From Sclerodactyla briareus (Eukaryota; Echinodermata; Holothuroidea; Dendrochirotida; Sclerodactylidae), in the NCBI GenBank assembly GCA_026419785.1, contig JAODTK010005855.1:434001-498000 (forward strand): DNA of 64,000 nt. The letters are read 5' to 3'. Positions 54,901 through 60,700 of the stretch are shown one piece after another; position 1 is the stretch's first letter, and each line of letters starts with the position of its first letter. The notes under the pieces are model-generated. The model had not been told where the DNA came from. It saw nothing but the letters and a program-made list of their open reading frames with translations, and ran no database searches. A program made the translations under genes and the position numbers.

Positions 54901-57900
54901 TGTTATTGTCGGTGGGGAAAACTGATGTGAAAAAGTCATTTATATAGGCCAGAATGCATTGTGAACAAGGCGAACCTGCAAGTATGTGATCATCACAATG
55001 TTAACATCAGGCCCAACCATGGTCTACCATAAATGCATGTGTCTCTTCTTGTAGTGCACTCTGTCTCTGTTTTTGCAGCCACATTGGGTGGCATCTCAAT
55101 TGAATGTGTTGGTATGGACTACAGACCATTCATGCCTCTCTATCTTGTCTGATCTCTTCAAATATAGGTAGCGTCCTGCCCATGTACCTGAGTTTCCAGA
55201 TCTCCAACATAGTCATTGTCACCTGGGACATCCCTGAGGCTTCCAGGAATGAGATCGGTGACTTCCGTAACATTTTGGGATTTGTGGTTTCCTATCGTTT
55301 TGCGTAAGTACATCGGAATTTAGTCTACATCATCTACAAAGTTTCATTGCAATCCAACAAACTGAGGAAAAAAGTAATTAATCATTTTGCATGTTTTAAA
55401 CCCTTACATGACCCCTGGCTCTGGATTACTGAGCACCCTAGTCATCGGATGCCCCTCCACTTGGTGATCGTTGTGACCAAGATTTCATCATGATCCATTA
55501 ATAACCATAGGAGGAGTAGCATTTCTAAATAAAGGATGGCCCACCAACAGATACATACAATGGGTATACCTACACACAAAATAGACATGTGCAGGTCACA
55601 AATCTCACCTGCTGTATGGCAGAGGTCAGCCAACATCGAAATAAACTAGACATTAGAAGGCAGGTAACCGCTGGCCCTGATGTGTACATTCCCACATTTG
55701 AACAATCAGTGGGTGACAATGTCTATCTCATTAGATATTGAATAGGTTCCCTTAACCCCAAAACACACTCACCAAGTTTAAGTTAGAAACTGACTGGTTT
55801 TTAATTTGAAAACAAAAAAGACCCAACACCTTATTGTTTCACAAAAAAATGTGGTCATAACCCTAAAATAGGCAGCAAAACATTTCAAGGAGTGTTCGAT
55901 AAACTGCAAGCTACACACGCGTGTGCAACTTGTACTTCGCATATCTTGTTTGCGATGGCTAAACCACGTCAAATTGCTTGCGCACGTTTTGACTCCGTGC
56001 GCGTATATGTAAACGCAAGGCTTTGCGTGCCGCACGCCTATCTCCATTTGGTCAGCCGGTGTCTGGTATCAGAATAATAACCTGTTCCAATTCACTTATA
56101 CACAAAATTCTACATACATAGGTCACATGGTATTTCTCTGAATTCGGGTAAACTATACTATTTATCAATTTTTTTTTTTTTCCTTCAGGCCATATCAGAA
56201 TGTGACTGAGTTTGATGGTGAAGGACTTGTGGGCAGTCGCTCTGGGAGAGGGTCTATACAGAGCCTGACGAAAAATTCGCTTTTGTAACCAATACAAAGG
56301 CAGCCTCGCAGTACGCCATCTATGTACAGTCCTACGCCATCTCCAATGCTGAGAAGGGTCTCAAGAGTAAATATTACTATATTACCACTGACGAACGAGT
56401 CTGTATAATGTGGTATGACTCCAACCTTCCAGCTGGGTTTGCGAGCCTTCAAGGAGTTCTTTTGGAGCTGCTGGATGGTTCAGAAATGGTGAAAAGCAAA
56501 ACCGAATTTTTTTTTCTGGTTGACAAGAGTGACCGAAACATATATGAAACAAGTATCAGTTATACTATCAGGTAATTTCGTGCATAGTGTTGAATGTACA
56601 AATTAGTAGCTAATGATATGCAAAATACACAAATTTCTCGCTCTGAAGAATTATTGAGGAAATTTTTTAATGGTGCTTCCTGGAATTAGGGGCCACTATA
56701 ATCACTATGTAGACTCACCATAATTTCTTCTATGGGTCCAGGAAGCAAAGAAAAGGCATATCAAGGATTGAGCACTTGCGATAACTGCTCCACTAGTGGT
56801 CAGATGATGTCGAGAAAGGGTGTAACGAATCCTAACCTGTTCCTGGGACTGCCATTTTACCACCACTTCCTCGGAACCTGGGGAGCGTAGATTGCGGTGG
56901 ATGTCTAACGTGACTGCGCCCAACCGTCAGATGAGACTTGTTGCAAATATCCAGAGACCTACCCCAGAAACAAGCATTTGTTGTTTTTGGCCTCCGATCG
57001 GCCTTTTCATTCCATACCCAGGAATGATGTAATTGGCCGCTGGGGATTTGCCAATACAAACGCCTGTAGAACTTTTAATTATATCCTCCATGATAGTTGG
57101 AATATTCCGTACCACTGGCCGGCTGATGGCGGAGCCTAACACTAAACGGTGCAGCAGATGGGAGACTCTTTGGTATAGGGATATTATTGTCTCAATGCCT
57201 GTGTGAGTGATGATGGCTATGTTACATCAATTACGATGATGATATGTTGAGAATTAGGGTGGGATTTAGCCCCCTAATGCTCGGAAGTGGCACTTGTCGC
57301 CTATTGTCGCTTCAGCAGGCTGGTCTGGGTGGGTGGTTTTGCAATACAGTGTAAAGATATGATATTGATTTACTGTTACACTTCTATTGCACTAATATAG
57401 GCAGATCCATGTGTGAAGAGAGTTGTTGGTTTGGCGATCTCTTGCTATTGATCTGCAAGCCAGATCTTGGCTCTAGCTATATGAGTACTCAAATAGTGAT
57501 CATTGAAACATTATTCTCAAGATTGGAACGAATTCACACTCTACTTGTAAGGCAAATGATGATATTGACATTCATCTATATTTCTCCATGCTGCCAGTAC
57601 CGGACCTCCCTCCAACATCATTATCAAGGCGATAAGTCCATCGCAGCTGCAGGCATGTGGTGGTCCGCCGGAGTATCCGAATGGTAACGTCACAGAGTAC
57701 ATAGTTCTCTGGACCAGGCAACGCCCGAAGAGTTACCAGAAGAGTTCGGGGGGACCTAGATCTCTGTCTGGCAGTAGTAAGTTGGTCGTTTTAAACTGTG
57801 TAATGTGATCAGTCATGGCTCAACAAGCCATTAACCACTTGAGAATGTTAATATTGTGAATATGTGCTTAGAAGCACTTCTCTAGTATTGTATTAGTGTT

Positions 57901-59292
57901 GTAGAGTGGCCACATACTAGAGCTTCTAGGAGGATGTTAATAATTTGGACGGTGCCACACACTCTCCCAATATTATTGTATTGGTGTCTATAGACGTCAA
58001 GGAAGAGGCCTACACCACATACAAACATATATGACAATTAGAAGTTAACTGCCCTCGCATACGCGCGCGTACGTATTGAAACCAATATTAATGGCCGTTG
58101 GTTTCTGCACATTCCGCATCATCAGGAAGACGGGTAAGGAGCATGTTCACGGGCAGCCATTGAACGAGCCTCCGTAGTAACAGACAGCGTATCCGATCCG
58201 TTAGGCTATGGCGATTGTGATTCATTTGGATTATTGGCGTGGCATCCCTAAAAAATATGTTCCTGCTTCGGGCCACTGTAGAGATTTTGTAGTGATATAG
58301 GCATTACCGATGTGCCTTCTCAGCGACGCAACCCCGCTCCGTGCAAATGTCACTATTGGGGGCAAACCGCAAACCCTGTAAATAGCTGAGGCCCCCATGC
58401 ATCATGCACGTCTAATTTCAGTGCGTGCTCTAGCAGGTATATAATGCTCTATGGTGGCCACATACTTCTTTTGAGGATGTTAATGATGTGGATAGGTGCC
58501 ATTAGAAGACTCTATATATTTTTTAATTGTATGTAGATTGGCCCACATACTAGAGGTGTCGTTGGAGTATGTTAATGATGTGGATAGGTGCATAATAAGA
58601 AGCAATATGATATATTTTAATTGTTGTAGTAGGGGCCACAATACTAGAGGGTTTCTTTTGAGGCTGTTTGTTATGTGTGGATAGGTGCCATCGAAGCACT
58701 ATGATATATTTCATAATGTGTTGTTAGAGTGGCCACATACTAGAGGTTATTTTGAGGATGTTAATGATGTGGATAGGTGCCGTAGAAGCACTATATAATT
58801 GTTTTAGAATTGTTTGTCGAGTGCCACATATAGAGGTTATTTTGAGGATGTTAATGATGTTGAATATGACCTGTAGAAGCACTCTCGAGATTTCATTGTA
58901 AATGTTCGAGTGGCCAACTCTGCATATCAGAGGTTCCTTTGAAGAATGGTCAGATGTGATGAAAAGCACTCCAAAATTTCTACGTATTCATTTTGTCTCT
59001 AGAGTGGCTAGCTCGCGCATACTAGAGGGTCACTTTTTAAGAAAGTAATATGTGTGGTAAGGGCCATTATAGGAAGCAGTTGGATAATATCAGCGTGTCT
59101 ACTTCCTCAGAGTTGCCCAGCTCCAGGTAACCCACAGCAGCCACGGTTGACTGAGGCACCCCCAGAGGATGACGAGCTGACACACGAGTGCAACTGCAAC
59201 TGCGAGGACAGCGCTAATCTCAAGGATGACCAGCAGGCCGGAACCAGATAACCTTCGAGAACGCCCTCCACAACAGTGTCTATGTTCCAGAG
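8438..59292 (+). CDS. InR: Insulin/IGF-1 receptor-like gene, partial (10 ectodomain exons)
   Basis: Ten exons on the + strand together encode most of the extracellular part of an insulin/IGF-1 receptor family tyrosine kinase. The order is L1 (second half), furin-like cysteine-rich, L2, FnIII-1, FnIII-2 start and insert domain. In the family this is a disulfide-linked cell-surface dimer that binds insulin-like peptides and signals through IRS/PI3K and MAPK. Recognition rests on family phrases in the right order: FNYALVIYEM, CHSTCPHSC, ECVACKNF, VSLSFL, LDNQNLQDLF, NPKLC, NVTEFDG, PNGNVTEYIVLW and TFENALHNSVYVP. Introns are 31,990, 1,773, 837, 8,498, 701, 1,728, 885, 1,026 and 1,334 bp, all GT-AG. 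Signal peptide, first half of L1, cleavage site, transmembrane segment and kinase are absent from the window. Several exons need small frame corrections. The vertebrate paralog (INSR or IGF1R) cannot be assigned and probably does not apply. Confidence 0.93.
11215..11525. repeat. Dispersed repeat family E, copy 2
   Basis: It contains AAAAAACCTGTTGAAACATA, AATTTCGTGGAATAGGTCCG, GGAAATGATTTGATGCTGTA, TTGACTGAGTACTTTCTTTG and AGAGGCTGACTGGAGCTTTG in the same order as copy 1. Divergence is moderate, with several indels. Confidence 0.58.
12709..12736. repeat. TA-rich microsatellite
   Basis: An alternating TA tract of about 28 bases inside a short AT-rich stretch. Confidence 0.7.
14158..14268. repeat. 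Short tandem repeat, about 23-bp unit
   Basis: About five units of TAGTGCGTTGTTAAGCCGTA plus TGA follow one another. The last two or three are nearly identical, while the first two are diverged (GTGCGTTGTTTCAGCCGTAG). Intronic and non-coding. Confidence 0.75.
16080..16170 (-). mobile_element. SINE/L2-type tail fragment
   Basis: ATAATAATAATAATAAATGA, then GCATTTGTATGCGCTAAATA and TCTAAAGCGCTGAAC, is the reverse complement of a SINE tail of the type seen at 52105-52145 (AGCGCTTTGAG...GGCGCTATA), ending in an ATT repeat. Confidence 0.5.
19940..20390 (-). mobile_element. tRNA-headed SINE, family A, copy 1
   Basis: Read on the minus strand, it begins near TGGTATTAGTGACACTTTAA and has a pol III B-box-like CCGGGTTCGAAATCC (20357-20371, minus). 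It ends at an AAATCAAATCAAATC tail (19940-19960). The same head and tail occur in the copy at 63418-63715, and the body also matches 56725-56975 (CTAGTGTCAGATGATATCGA, ACTGCCATTT). The body contains a perfect 15-bp hairpin listed separately. No coding capacity. Confidence 0.68.
20313..20347. repeat. Perfect 15-bp inverted repeat (hairpin)
   Basis: The arms GACGTTTTTCCCTAC (20313-20327) and GTAGGGAAAAACGTC (20333-20347) are exact reverse complements around a 5-base loop. It sits in the SINE copy at 19940-20390. The matching part of the copy at 63418 has no such perfect stem. Confidence 0.9.
23492..23915. mobile_element. Foldback MITE, family 1, copy 2
   Basis: A 424-bp segment from TTAAGGCAAACTCCAGCCAA to TTTTTGGCTGCACTTTGCCC, then TTTAA. 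The ends are inverted repeats of each other, and the interior is a long imperfect palindrome centred near the GATGACGTCATC-type phrase (about 23735). It is inverted relative to the copy at 6659 and similar to it along its length. Non-coding. Confidence 0.72.
24852..25440. repeat. Dispersed element with CCTGAAC/GTTCGGG hairpin, copy A
   Basis: It opens with TTGTCTCGCCTGAACAAAG and a hairpin (24857-24873), followed by a TGTGTGCATGTTTGTATGTG stretch and CTCGTTAGCAGAATCTC. Later comes a direct repeat of about 143-bp period, GGGTGTTCAGGAATTTGACG plus TCAAGGTCATTTAGGG at about 25145 and 25288. It ends near TTAGCAAGATTACGGATGAC. Related starts occur at 37095 and 43453. Non-coding; probably a non-autonomous transposable element of unknown class. 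Confidence 0.6.
26001..26045. repeat. Adjacent C16 and T21 homopolymers
   Basis: C16 (26001-26016) is followed by TGGGGTTG and T21 (26025-26045). Lengths are likely imprecise. Confidence 0.9.
28935..29070. mobile_element. Foldback MITE, family 2, half copy
   Basis: The segment GCTTTGAAGGCCAATAACTC, then CACATGGAACATC, a TTTGGACC stretch, CCACAATATA and TCCAAGCCGAGTTG, parallels the right arm of the element at 47886-48484. The TTAA end and the left arm are not found, so this is probably a decayed or truncated copy. Confidence 0.6.
29690..30240. repeat. Dispersed element, copy D, 3' part
   Basis: It contains AGCAAGATTGAGGACGACGT, then CTATGGTGATTCGG, GGATTTTCATAAAACTTGGT, CCTTCAGTCCCCAAAAGTTT and ATTGCATAATATATGCATAA. 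These parallel copy B at 37310-37570 in the same order. The hairpin start of the other copies is missing. The tail GGGGGCCGACCGGCCTCTTG is not seen in copy B. Confidence 0.55.
34331..34920. promoter_or_regulatory. Dense cluster of TGTCA/TGACA motifs
   Basis: By eye, about sixteen TGTCA or TGACA 5-mers occur in about 590 bp, where roughly one is expected by chance. Several lie in the longer phrase GTGTGTCATTT. One pair forms the inverted repeat TGTGTCATGAATTGACACA (34351-34369). TGACA is the core bound by TALE homeodomain proteins (MEIS/PBX/TGIF), so an intronic enhancer is possible. Subterminal transposase-binding repeats of a DNA transposon are the main alternative. Confidence 0.4.
36595..36725. 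repeat. Dispersed repeat family E, copy 3, 5' fragment
   Basis: It reads TTCCATTCTGCCTTTATTTC, CCAGCTATGAAGCTACAGCC and ATTGTATTGACCAATATGAA, then a short A-rich stretch. It matches 7285-7385 and ends at the A-rich run where copy 1 continues. Confidence 0.55.
37095..37770. repeat. Dispersed element, copy B
   Basis: It begins TTTGTCTCGCCAAACAAAAT with a degenerate hairpin, a GTATGTGTATGTGTGTGTGG stretch and TTGGCAAGATCACGGATGAA, in the same order as copy A. The 3' part has tandem units of about 115-130 bp with the phrase GGATTTTCATGAACTTTGGT (variants at about 37460, 37585, 37715) and TTTATGCGAAAT, as in the segment at 29690-30240. Confidence 0.6.
40811..40976 (+). CDS. InR: InR exon B: furin-like cysteine-rich region, first part
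   Basis: The acceptor is TCTTTTTCAG at 40801-40810 and the donor GT is at 40977. Joined in phase 1 to exon A, it starts CHSTCPHSC, the same C-x3-C-x3-C spacing as human CQKMCPSTC. After one frame shift near 40840-40865 it reads QCLGGCDGGQPSECVACKNF and then FEGTCVESCPQGTVQ, matching the vertebrate ECLGSC...CVACRHYY...GVCVPACP. The cysteine spacing is characteristic of the receptor cysteine-rich domain, whose disulfide modules bridge L1 and L2 and face the ligand. The exon ends in phase 0. It lies 32 kb downstream of exon A. The cysteine pattern makes an EGFR-type receptor less likely, because the flanking exons are insulin-receptor specific. Confidence 0.93.
41249..41690 (-). mobile_element. 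HINE-like element, copy 2, with tandem core
   Basis: It shares the start with copy 1 (AAACTAAGCATGTGCAGGCG versus AAACTAGACTGTGCAGGCG) and the following ACGTGTCTATCCCC. The body has about three tandem units of roughly 116-118 bp, each with a TTGACCTC..GTGACCTTGAAAT phrase (about 41346, 41460, 41578) and a CACCAAGTTTTG..CAAATC segment. The hairpin is decayed here (GGCGG..CCACT). It lies in the intron after exon B. Confidence 0.65.
42750..42893 (+). CDS. InR: InR exon C: cysteine-rich region, second part
   Basis: The acceptor is CTGTTTCAG ending at 42749 and the donor is AAG/GTAAGTA at 42894. At 144 nt the exon is close to the roughly 149 nt I recall for the vertebrate equivalent. It starts RLNRYCI, following the TVQ that ends exon B, then reads DQCIMGCPTGY (compare human GECMQECPSGF) and VVSMPEPCPK (compare EGPCPK). 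The three stretches are in different frames. One shift is needed at about 42785-42805 and another just after the codons for GCPTGY, near 42838. The motif order and the PCPK end, just before the start of L2 in the family, leave little doubt about identity despite the broken frame. Confidence 0.88.
43453..43600. repeat. Dispersed element, copy C, 5' fragment
   Basis: It starts TTGTCTTGCCTGAAAAAAGT with a hairpin CCTGAA..TTCAGG (43461-43477), then TATGTATGTGTGTCTGTGCA and TTCTTGTTAGCAGGATTTCA, parallel to copies A and B. It is cut short about 130 bp upstream of exon D. Confidence 0.58.
43731..43829 (+). CDS. InR: InR exon D: junction of cysteine-rich region and L2 domain
   Basis: A short exon between the acceptor ATTTCAACAG (43721-43730) and the donor GGTGAGT (GT at 43830). 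Its 3' half reads DLETMEGCTKITGTLTITLQ, then GG. This is the first L2 repeat and matches human MLQGCTIFKGNLLINI. Upstream, the same frame gives ECMGRT and then a TAG stop at 43748-43750, while another frame gives GEDIEVPN with no stop. The true reading probably switches frame near 43745 and again near 43767. A real nonsense codon is the alternative. The acceptor could also be two bases later (AGAG), which changes the first codon from E to V. Confidence 0.85.
47886..48484. mobile_element. Foldback MITE, family 2, full copy
   Basis: A 599-bp segment that starts TTAAAGGACAACTGCAGG and ends CCTGCAGTTGCCCTTTAA, an almost exact terminal inverted repeat with TTAA at each end. The arms stay complementary for about 130 bp; for example, GGAGTTACAGTCATTTGAAG on the left pairs with CTTTGAACGCCAATAACTCC on the right. 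It resembles family 1 in its TTAAAGGRCAA start but differs inside. It lies in the intron between exons D and E. Confidence 0.72.
50200..50945 (-). mobile_element. HINE-like element, copy 3, most complete
   Basis: The left end has AACTAACATGTGTA, the hairpin region GGCGGGTAATCTGCCC (50211-50226) and TATATCCCCGC. The right end has an imperfect hairpin, ATATCCCCGGACAC / GTGTCGCGGGGATAT (50910-50943). TATATCCCCGC therefore occurs as a short inverted repeat near both ends. The core is about 2.5 tandem units of roughly 118 bp (50425-50740), with GACCTCCGATGACCTTGA repeated at 50493 and 50611. Subterminal inverted repeats, a hairpin near one end and a tandem core are known features of HINE and pearl-type elements of marine invertebrates. 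No coding region is present. Confidence 0.7.
51755..52170 (+). mobile_element. SINE with tRNA-like head, C86 run and L2-like tail
   Basis: The head reads TATCAGCTAAGTCAGTAGAG, GACTGTTGATCGAAG and GAGAGTTTGGATCC, spaced like the A and B boxes of a tRNA-derived SINE. The body includes GGGGTGCAAATGGGGGACC and TTGTATCAGCTGCTGCCAC. The tail AAGGCGCTTTGAGCTC...GGAAAGGCGCTGTATA resembles the 3' end shared by L2 LINEs and V-type SINEs. The 86-base C run interrupts the body. It lies in the intron just upstream of exon E. Confidence 0.7.
51875..51960. repeat. Homopolymer of 86 C
   Basis: An uninterrupted C run from 51875 to 51960, flanked by GTCGA and TCCATACC. It is by far the longest homopolymer in the window and lies inside a SINE. 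The G strand could form quadruplex structures. The exact length is unlikely to be accurate in any assembly. Open frames across it, encoding polyproline or polyglycine, are artefacts. Confidence 0.95.
52328..52529 (+). CDS. InR: InR exon E: L2 domain, middle part
   Basis: This exon reads cleanly: LESYLGLIEEITGSLAIIRS, then FSLVSLSFLRSLKVIHGMEL and EK. It matches the leucine-rich L2 strands of human receptors (LENFMGLIEVVTG...ALVSLSFLKNLRLI). The donor is AAGAG/GTGAGT (GT at 52530), phase 2. The chosen acceptor, CTTCTCCCAG at 52327, keeps the phase with exon D. It adds about 26 residues (from DEMIARPRTF) before the conserved LES, more than vertebrate receptors have there. A second possible acceptor lies near 52386 after another pyrimidine tract (GTGAAG), but its phase does not fit without a further correction. 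The 3' end is secure and the 5' end is tentative. Confidence 0.92.
53231..53439 (+). CDS. InR: InR exon F: L2 domain C-terminal part
   Basis: Acceptor TTTCTTGCAG (53221-53230), donor GCCT/GTAAGT (GT at 53440); 209 nt, phase 2 to phase 1. No frame break. It reads EYSVFILDNQNLQDLF and continues to GKIFVHSNPKLCHDKIENF and NGNMIAC. This is one of the best conserved blocks of the family; the human equivalents are YSFYVLDNQNLQQLW, GKMYFAFNPKLC and NNGERASC. The paired cysteines of L2 are kept. A likely N-glycosylation site (NIS) lies just before GKIFV, and NFT and NES follow NPKLC. Splicing to exon G in phase 1 rebuilds the cysteine codon TGT. Confidence 0.97.
55168..55303 (+). CDS. InR: InR exon G: start of FnIII-1
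   Basis: Acceptor AAATATAG at 55167, donor TTTGC/GTAAGT (GT at 55304); 136 nt, phase 1 to phase 2, no frame break. It reads SVLPMYLSFQISNIVIVTW, then DIPEASRNEIGDFRNILGF and VVSYRFA. It aligns with human VDVLHFTSTTTSKNRIIITW...YRDLISFTVYYKEA, the first beta strands of the first fibronectin type III domain. The Trp of the B strand and the C-strand hydrophobic pattern are kept. The last two bases join the first base of exon H to encode Ala before PYQNVTEFDG, matching the human A-PFKNVTEYDG junction. Confidence 0.95.
55645..55800 (-). mobile_element. HINE-like element, copy 4, fragment
   Basis: It begins ACTAGACATTAGAAGGCAGG, then GTAACCGCTGG and GTGTACATTCCC. The next part, ATTTGAACAATCAGTGGG, parallels TTTTGAGCAATAATTGGG of copy 3. 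The CTAG junction and hairpin are recognisable but mutated. It lies in the intron between exons G and H and loses similarity near 55800. Confidence 0.55.
56189..56571 (+). CDS. InR: InR exon H: rest of FnIII-1, with possible extra segment
   Basis: The acceptor is a long T tract ending TCCTTCAG (56188). The exon reads PYQNVTEFDGEG; after a one-base shift at about 56225-56232 it continues CGQSLWERVYTEPDEKFAFV, then SQYAIYVQSYAISN, EKGLKS and YYYITTDER. This matches human NVTEYDGQDACGSNSW...TQYAVYVKAV...LYIRTNA. In vertebrates the exon would end about there, and a weak GT exists at 56399. The same frame stays open for 58 more codons to a good donor, ATCAG/GTAATT (GT at 56572), which is in phase 2 and joins exon I without a frame break. 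I therefore extend the exon to 56571, giving an extra segment between FnIII-1 and FnIII-2. Domain identity is secure; the 3' end is not. Confidence 0.88.
56725..56975 (-). mobile_element. tRNA-headed SINE, family A, copy 2, partial
   Basis: On the + strand it reads TATGGGTCCAGGAAGC, TTGAGCACTTGCGATAACTG, CTAGTGGTCAGATGATGTCG, GGGACTGCCATTTTACCACC and CGTCAGATGAGACTTG, collinear with 19960-20250. The tRNA-like head is missing. It lies in the intron between exons H and I. Confidence 0.62.
57598..57776 (+). CDS. InR: InR exon I: start of FnIII-2
   Basis: The acceptor is CATGCTGCCAG (57597) and the donor GTAAGT is at 57777. In phase 2 it reads TGPPSNIIIKAISPSQLQAC, then GGPPEYPNGNVTEYIVLW and TRQRPKSYQKS, matching human [25 protein letters not shown] of FnIII-2. 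NVT is a likely glycosylation site. After the G6 run at 57748-57753 the first frame gives GGPRSLSGS. One base less or more there would give GDLDLCLAV, which restores a cysteine near the place of the vertebrate NYC and makes the junction with exon J phase 0. I therefore place a frame break in this G run. Confidence 0.92.
57835..59085. repeat. Degenerate minisatellite, about 97-bp unit, interrupted
   Basis: About nine diverged units share GAGTGGCCACATACTAGAGG, TTTGAGGATGTTAATGATGT and GGATAGGTGCC, then AGAAGCACT. Two units lie at 57840-57985 and about seven at 58440-59085. Between them, 57990-58435 is unrelated, CpG-richer sequence. The array fills most of the intron between exons I and J. Confidence 0.8.
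59111..59292 (+). CDS. InR: InR exon J: insert domain with alpha-CT hormone-binding segment
   Basis: Acceptor ACTTCCTCAG (59110), donor CCAGAG/GTACTG (GT at 59293). It reads SCPAPGNPQQPRLTEAPPED, then DELTHECNCNCEDSANLKDD, and after a one-base shift near 59240-59252, ITFENALHNSVYVPE. The last part is the alpha-CT helix (human IGF1R VFENFLHNSIFVPRP), which lies across L1 and contacts bound insulin or IGF. The acidic, proline-rich stretch and the cluster C-N-C-N-C correspond to the insert domain, whose Cys triplet in vertebrates forms inter-alpha-chain disulfides. The exon ends in phase 0 just before the expected basic cleavage site, which lies in an exon beyond the window. Confidence 0.93.
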
Positions 59293-60677
59293 GTACTGTC
59301 CCAGCTGTCCACCCATGGATGGTTCCCGGTCCCCCCCCTCCCTCCACCCCTCCCCTCCCCAACCCATCAGTGCTGGGTGGAAGGCTGCCTTCAGTGCTAG
59401 AGCAAGCATGAAAGATATACATAGATTTCACCTGGAGTGAGACATGGATAGCCAACAGTTTACCATAACTGATTAGCATTAGTTACTAACATACCGCAAT
59501 GGGATCATCAGCATTTCAAAAATGTGACTTCCCAGTGTGGCTGATTGTTGAGTATTATCCACCATCCGGTTATGTGCACAGGTAAATAAGTTCAAATTTA
59601 TTCATTGTGAGCCAGAAGCTAAAAAATATTTCCACACTTCTCCTAGATTAGAAATGCATCGTCTTACATGGAACACATTTGTATTGAATGTGTTATCTGT
59701 AACATGCTGGCCAGGGGGCGAAATAACCAGTGTTCTCGCGGCGTAGATAATTTTTGCTAGCCCTCAGCTGGGAGTGGTACCATTTGCTCGCAGTGCAGGT
59801 TCAGCACATTTCGCCTTCTTTAATGCTCGCTAATGGCCAAACCTATTACTTCAGTATACCTGACCCTAAGTGTGGTCTATGACCCATACGCACCACGATG
59901 CCGAACACATGCTTTGCCCATTTGCTGTTGTGTCAAAGAGAATGAGTTTGATGGTTGTGCTAACTGCCTGTTCTTGAAAAGCATTGATGAGCATTGTCAT
60001 ACTGCTCCACAGTTCTGCCTTGCATATCAAAGCATAGGTAACATGCTTGCTCTATCATGGGTACATCCTCGTTTAGCCAGTAGTACTACTACCCGGTGTT
60101 ACACCGCCCTCGGACGCAGGACCATTGACCTATCGCATCATTTCTGTTTTCGTGATTACATGATGATGCAGGGATGAATTATTAAAGCTCCTATATCAGC
60201 CGAAAATATATTTTGCATTTGAACAGCAATTCGCCAATTTCCACAAAGAAAAAAAAGATCTATCCTTGTTGACATGTCAATTCTCATCACCATCACATAC
60301 CATGGCCTACAAACCCCCACGCCATTCAGCTTATCACTATTAAGCAAAGATCTGGATTTACATTCTCCGCAATTTTCCTGATGCATTTCCTAAGCAAGAG
60401 TGCTGTATGGTAACCTTTGGACCTATGCCACTGGTATTGTGTTGAATCTGGAGACTTGAGCTCTGAAGTTAGCACCTTATCAGTGTTGTGTCCCACTGTA
60501 TCGGGGCTTAAGGGAGCAACTAACACCGTACTCCGCTGCGAGTATCGACTACCTCACCTTGTAGCATTCAGAGTAGACCCAAGACTCTCTGTTAGTGCAT
60601 ACCATCGTGTCATGCTTAAACCTTTTACCAACAAATAGGGCCTATCCGAACCGAGAAGATGGCCGACTAGTTCCTCT

Positions 60678-60700
60678 CCCCCCCCCCCCCCCCCCCCCCC
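60678..60700. repeat. C23 homopolymer
   Basis: An uninterrupted run of 23 C. Similar shorter C or G runs occur at 25476-25489, 31865-31879, 42600-42617 and 45422-45435. Confidence 0.9.
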
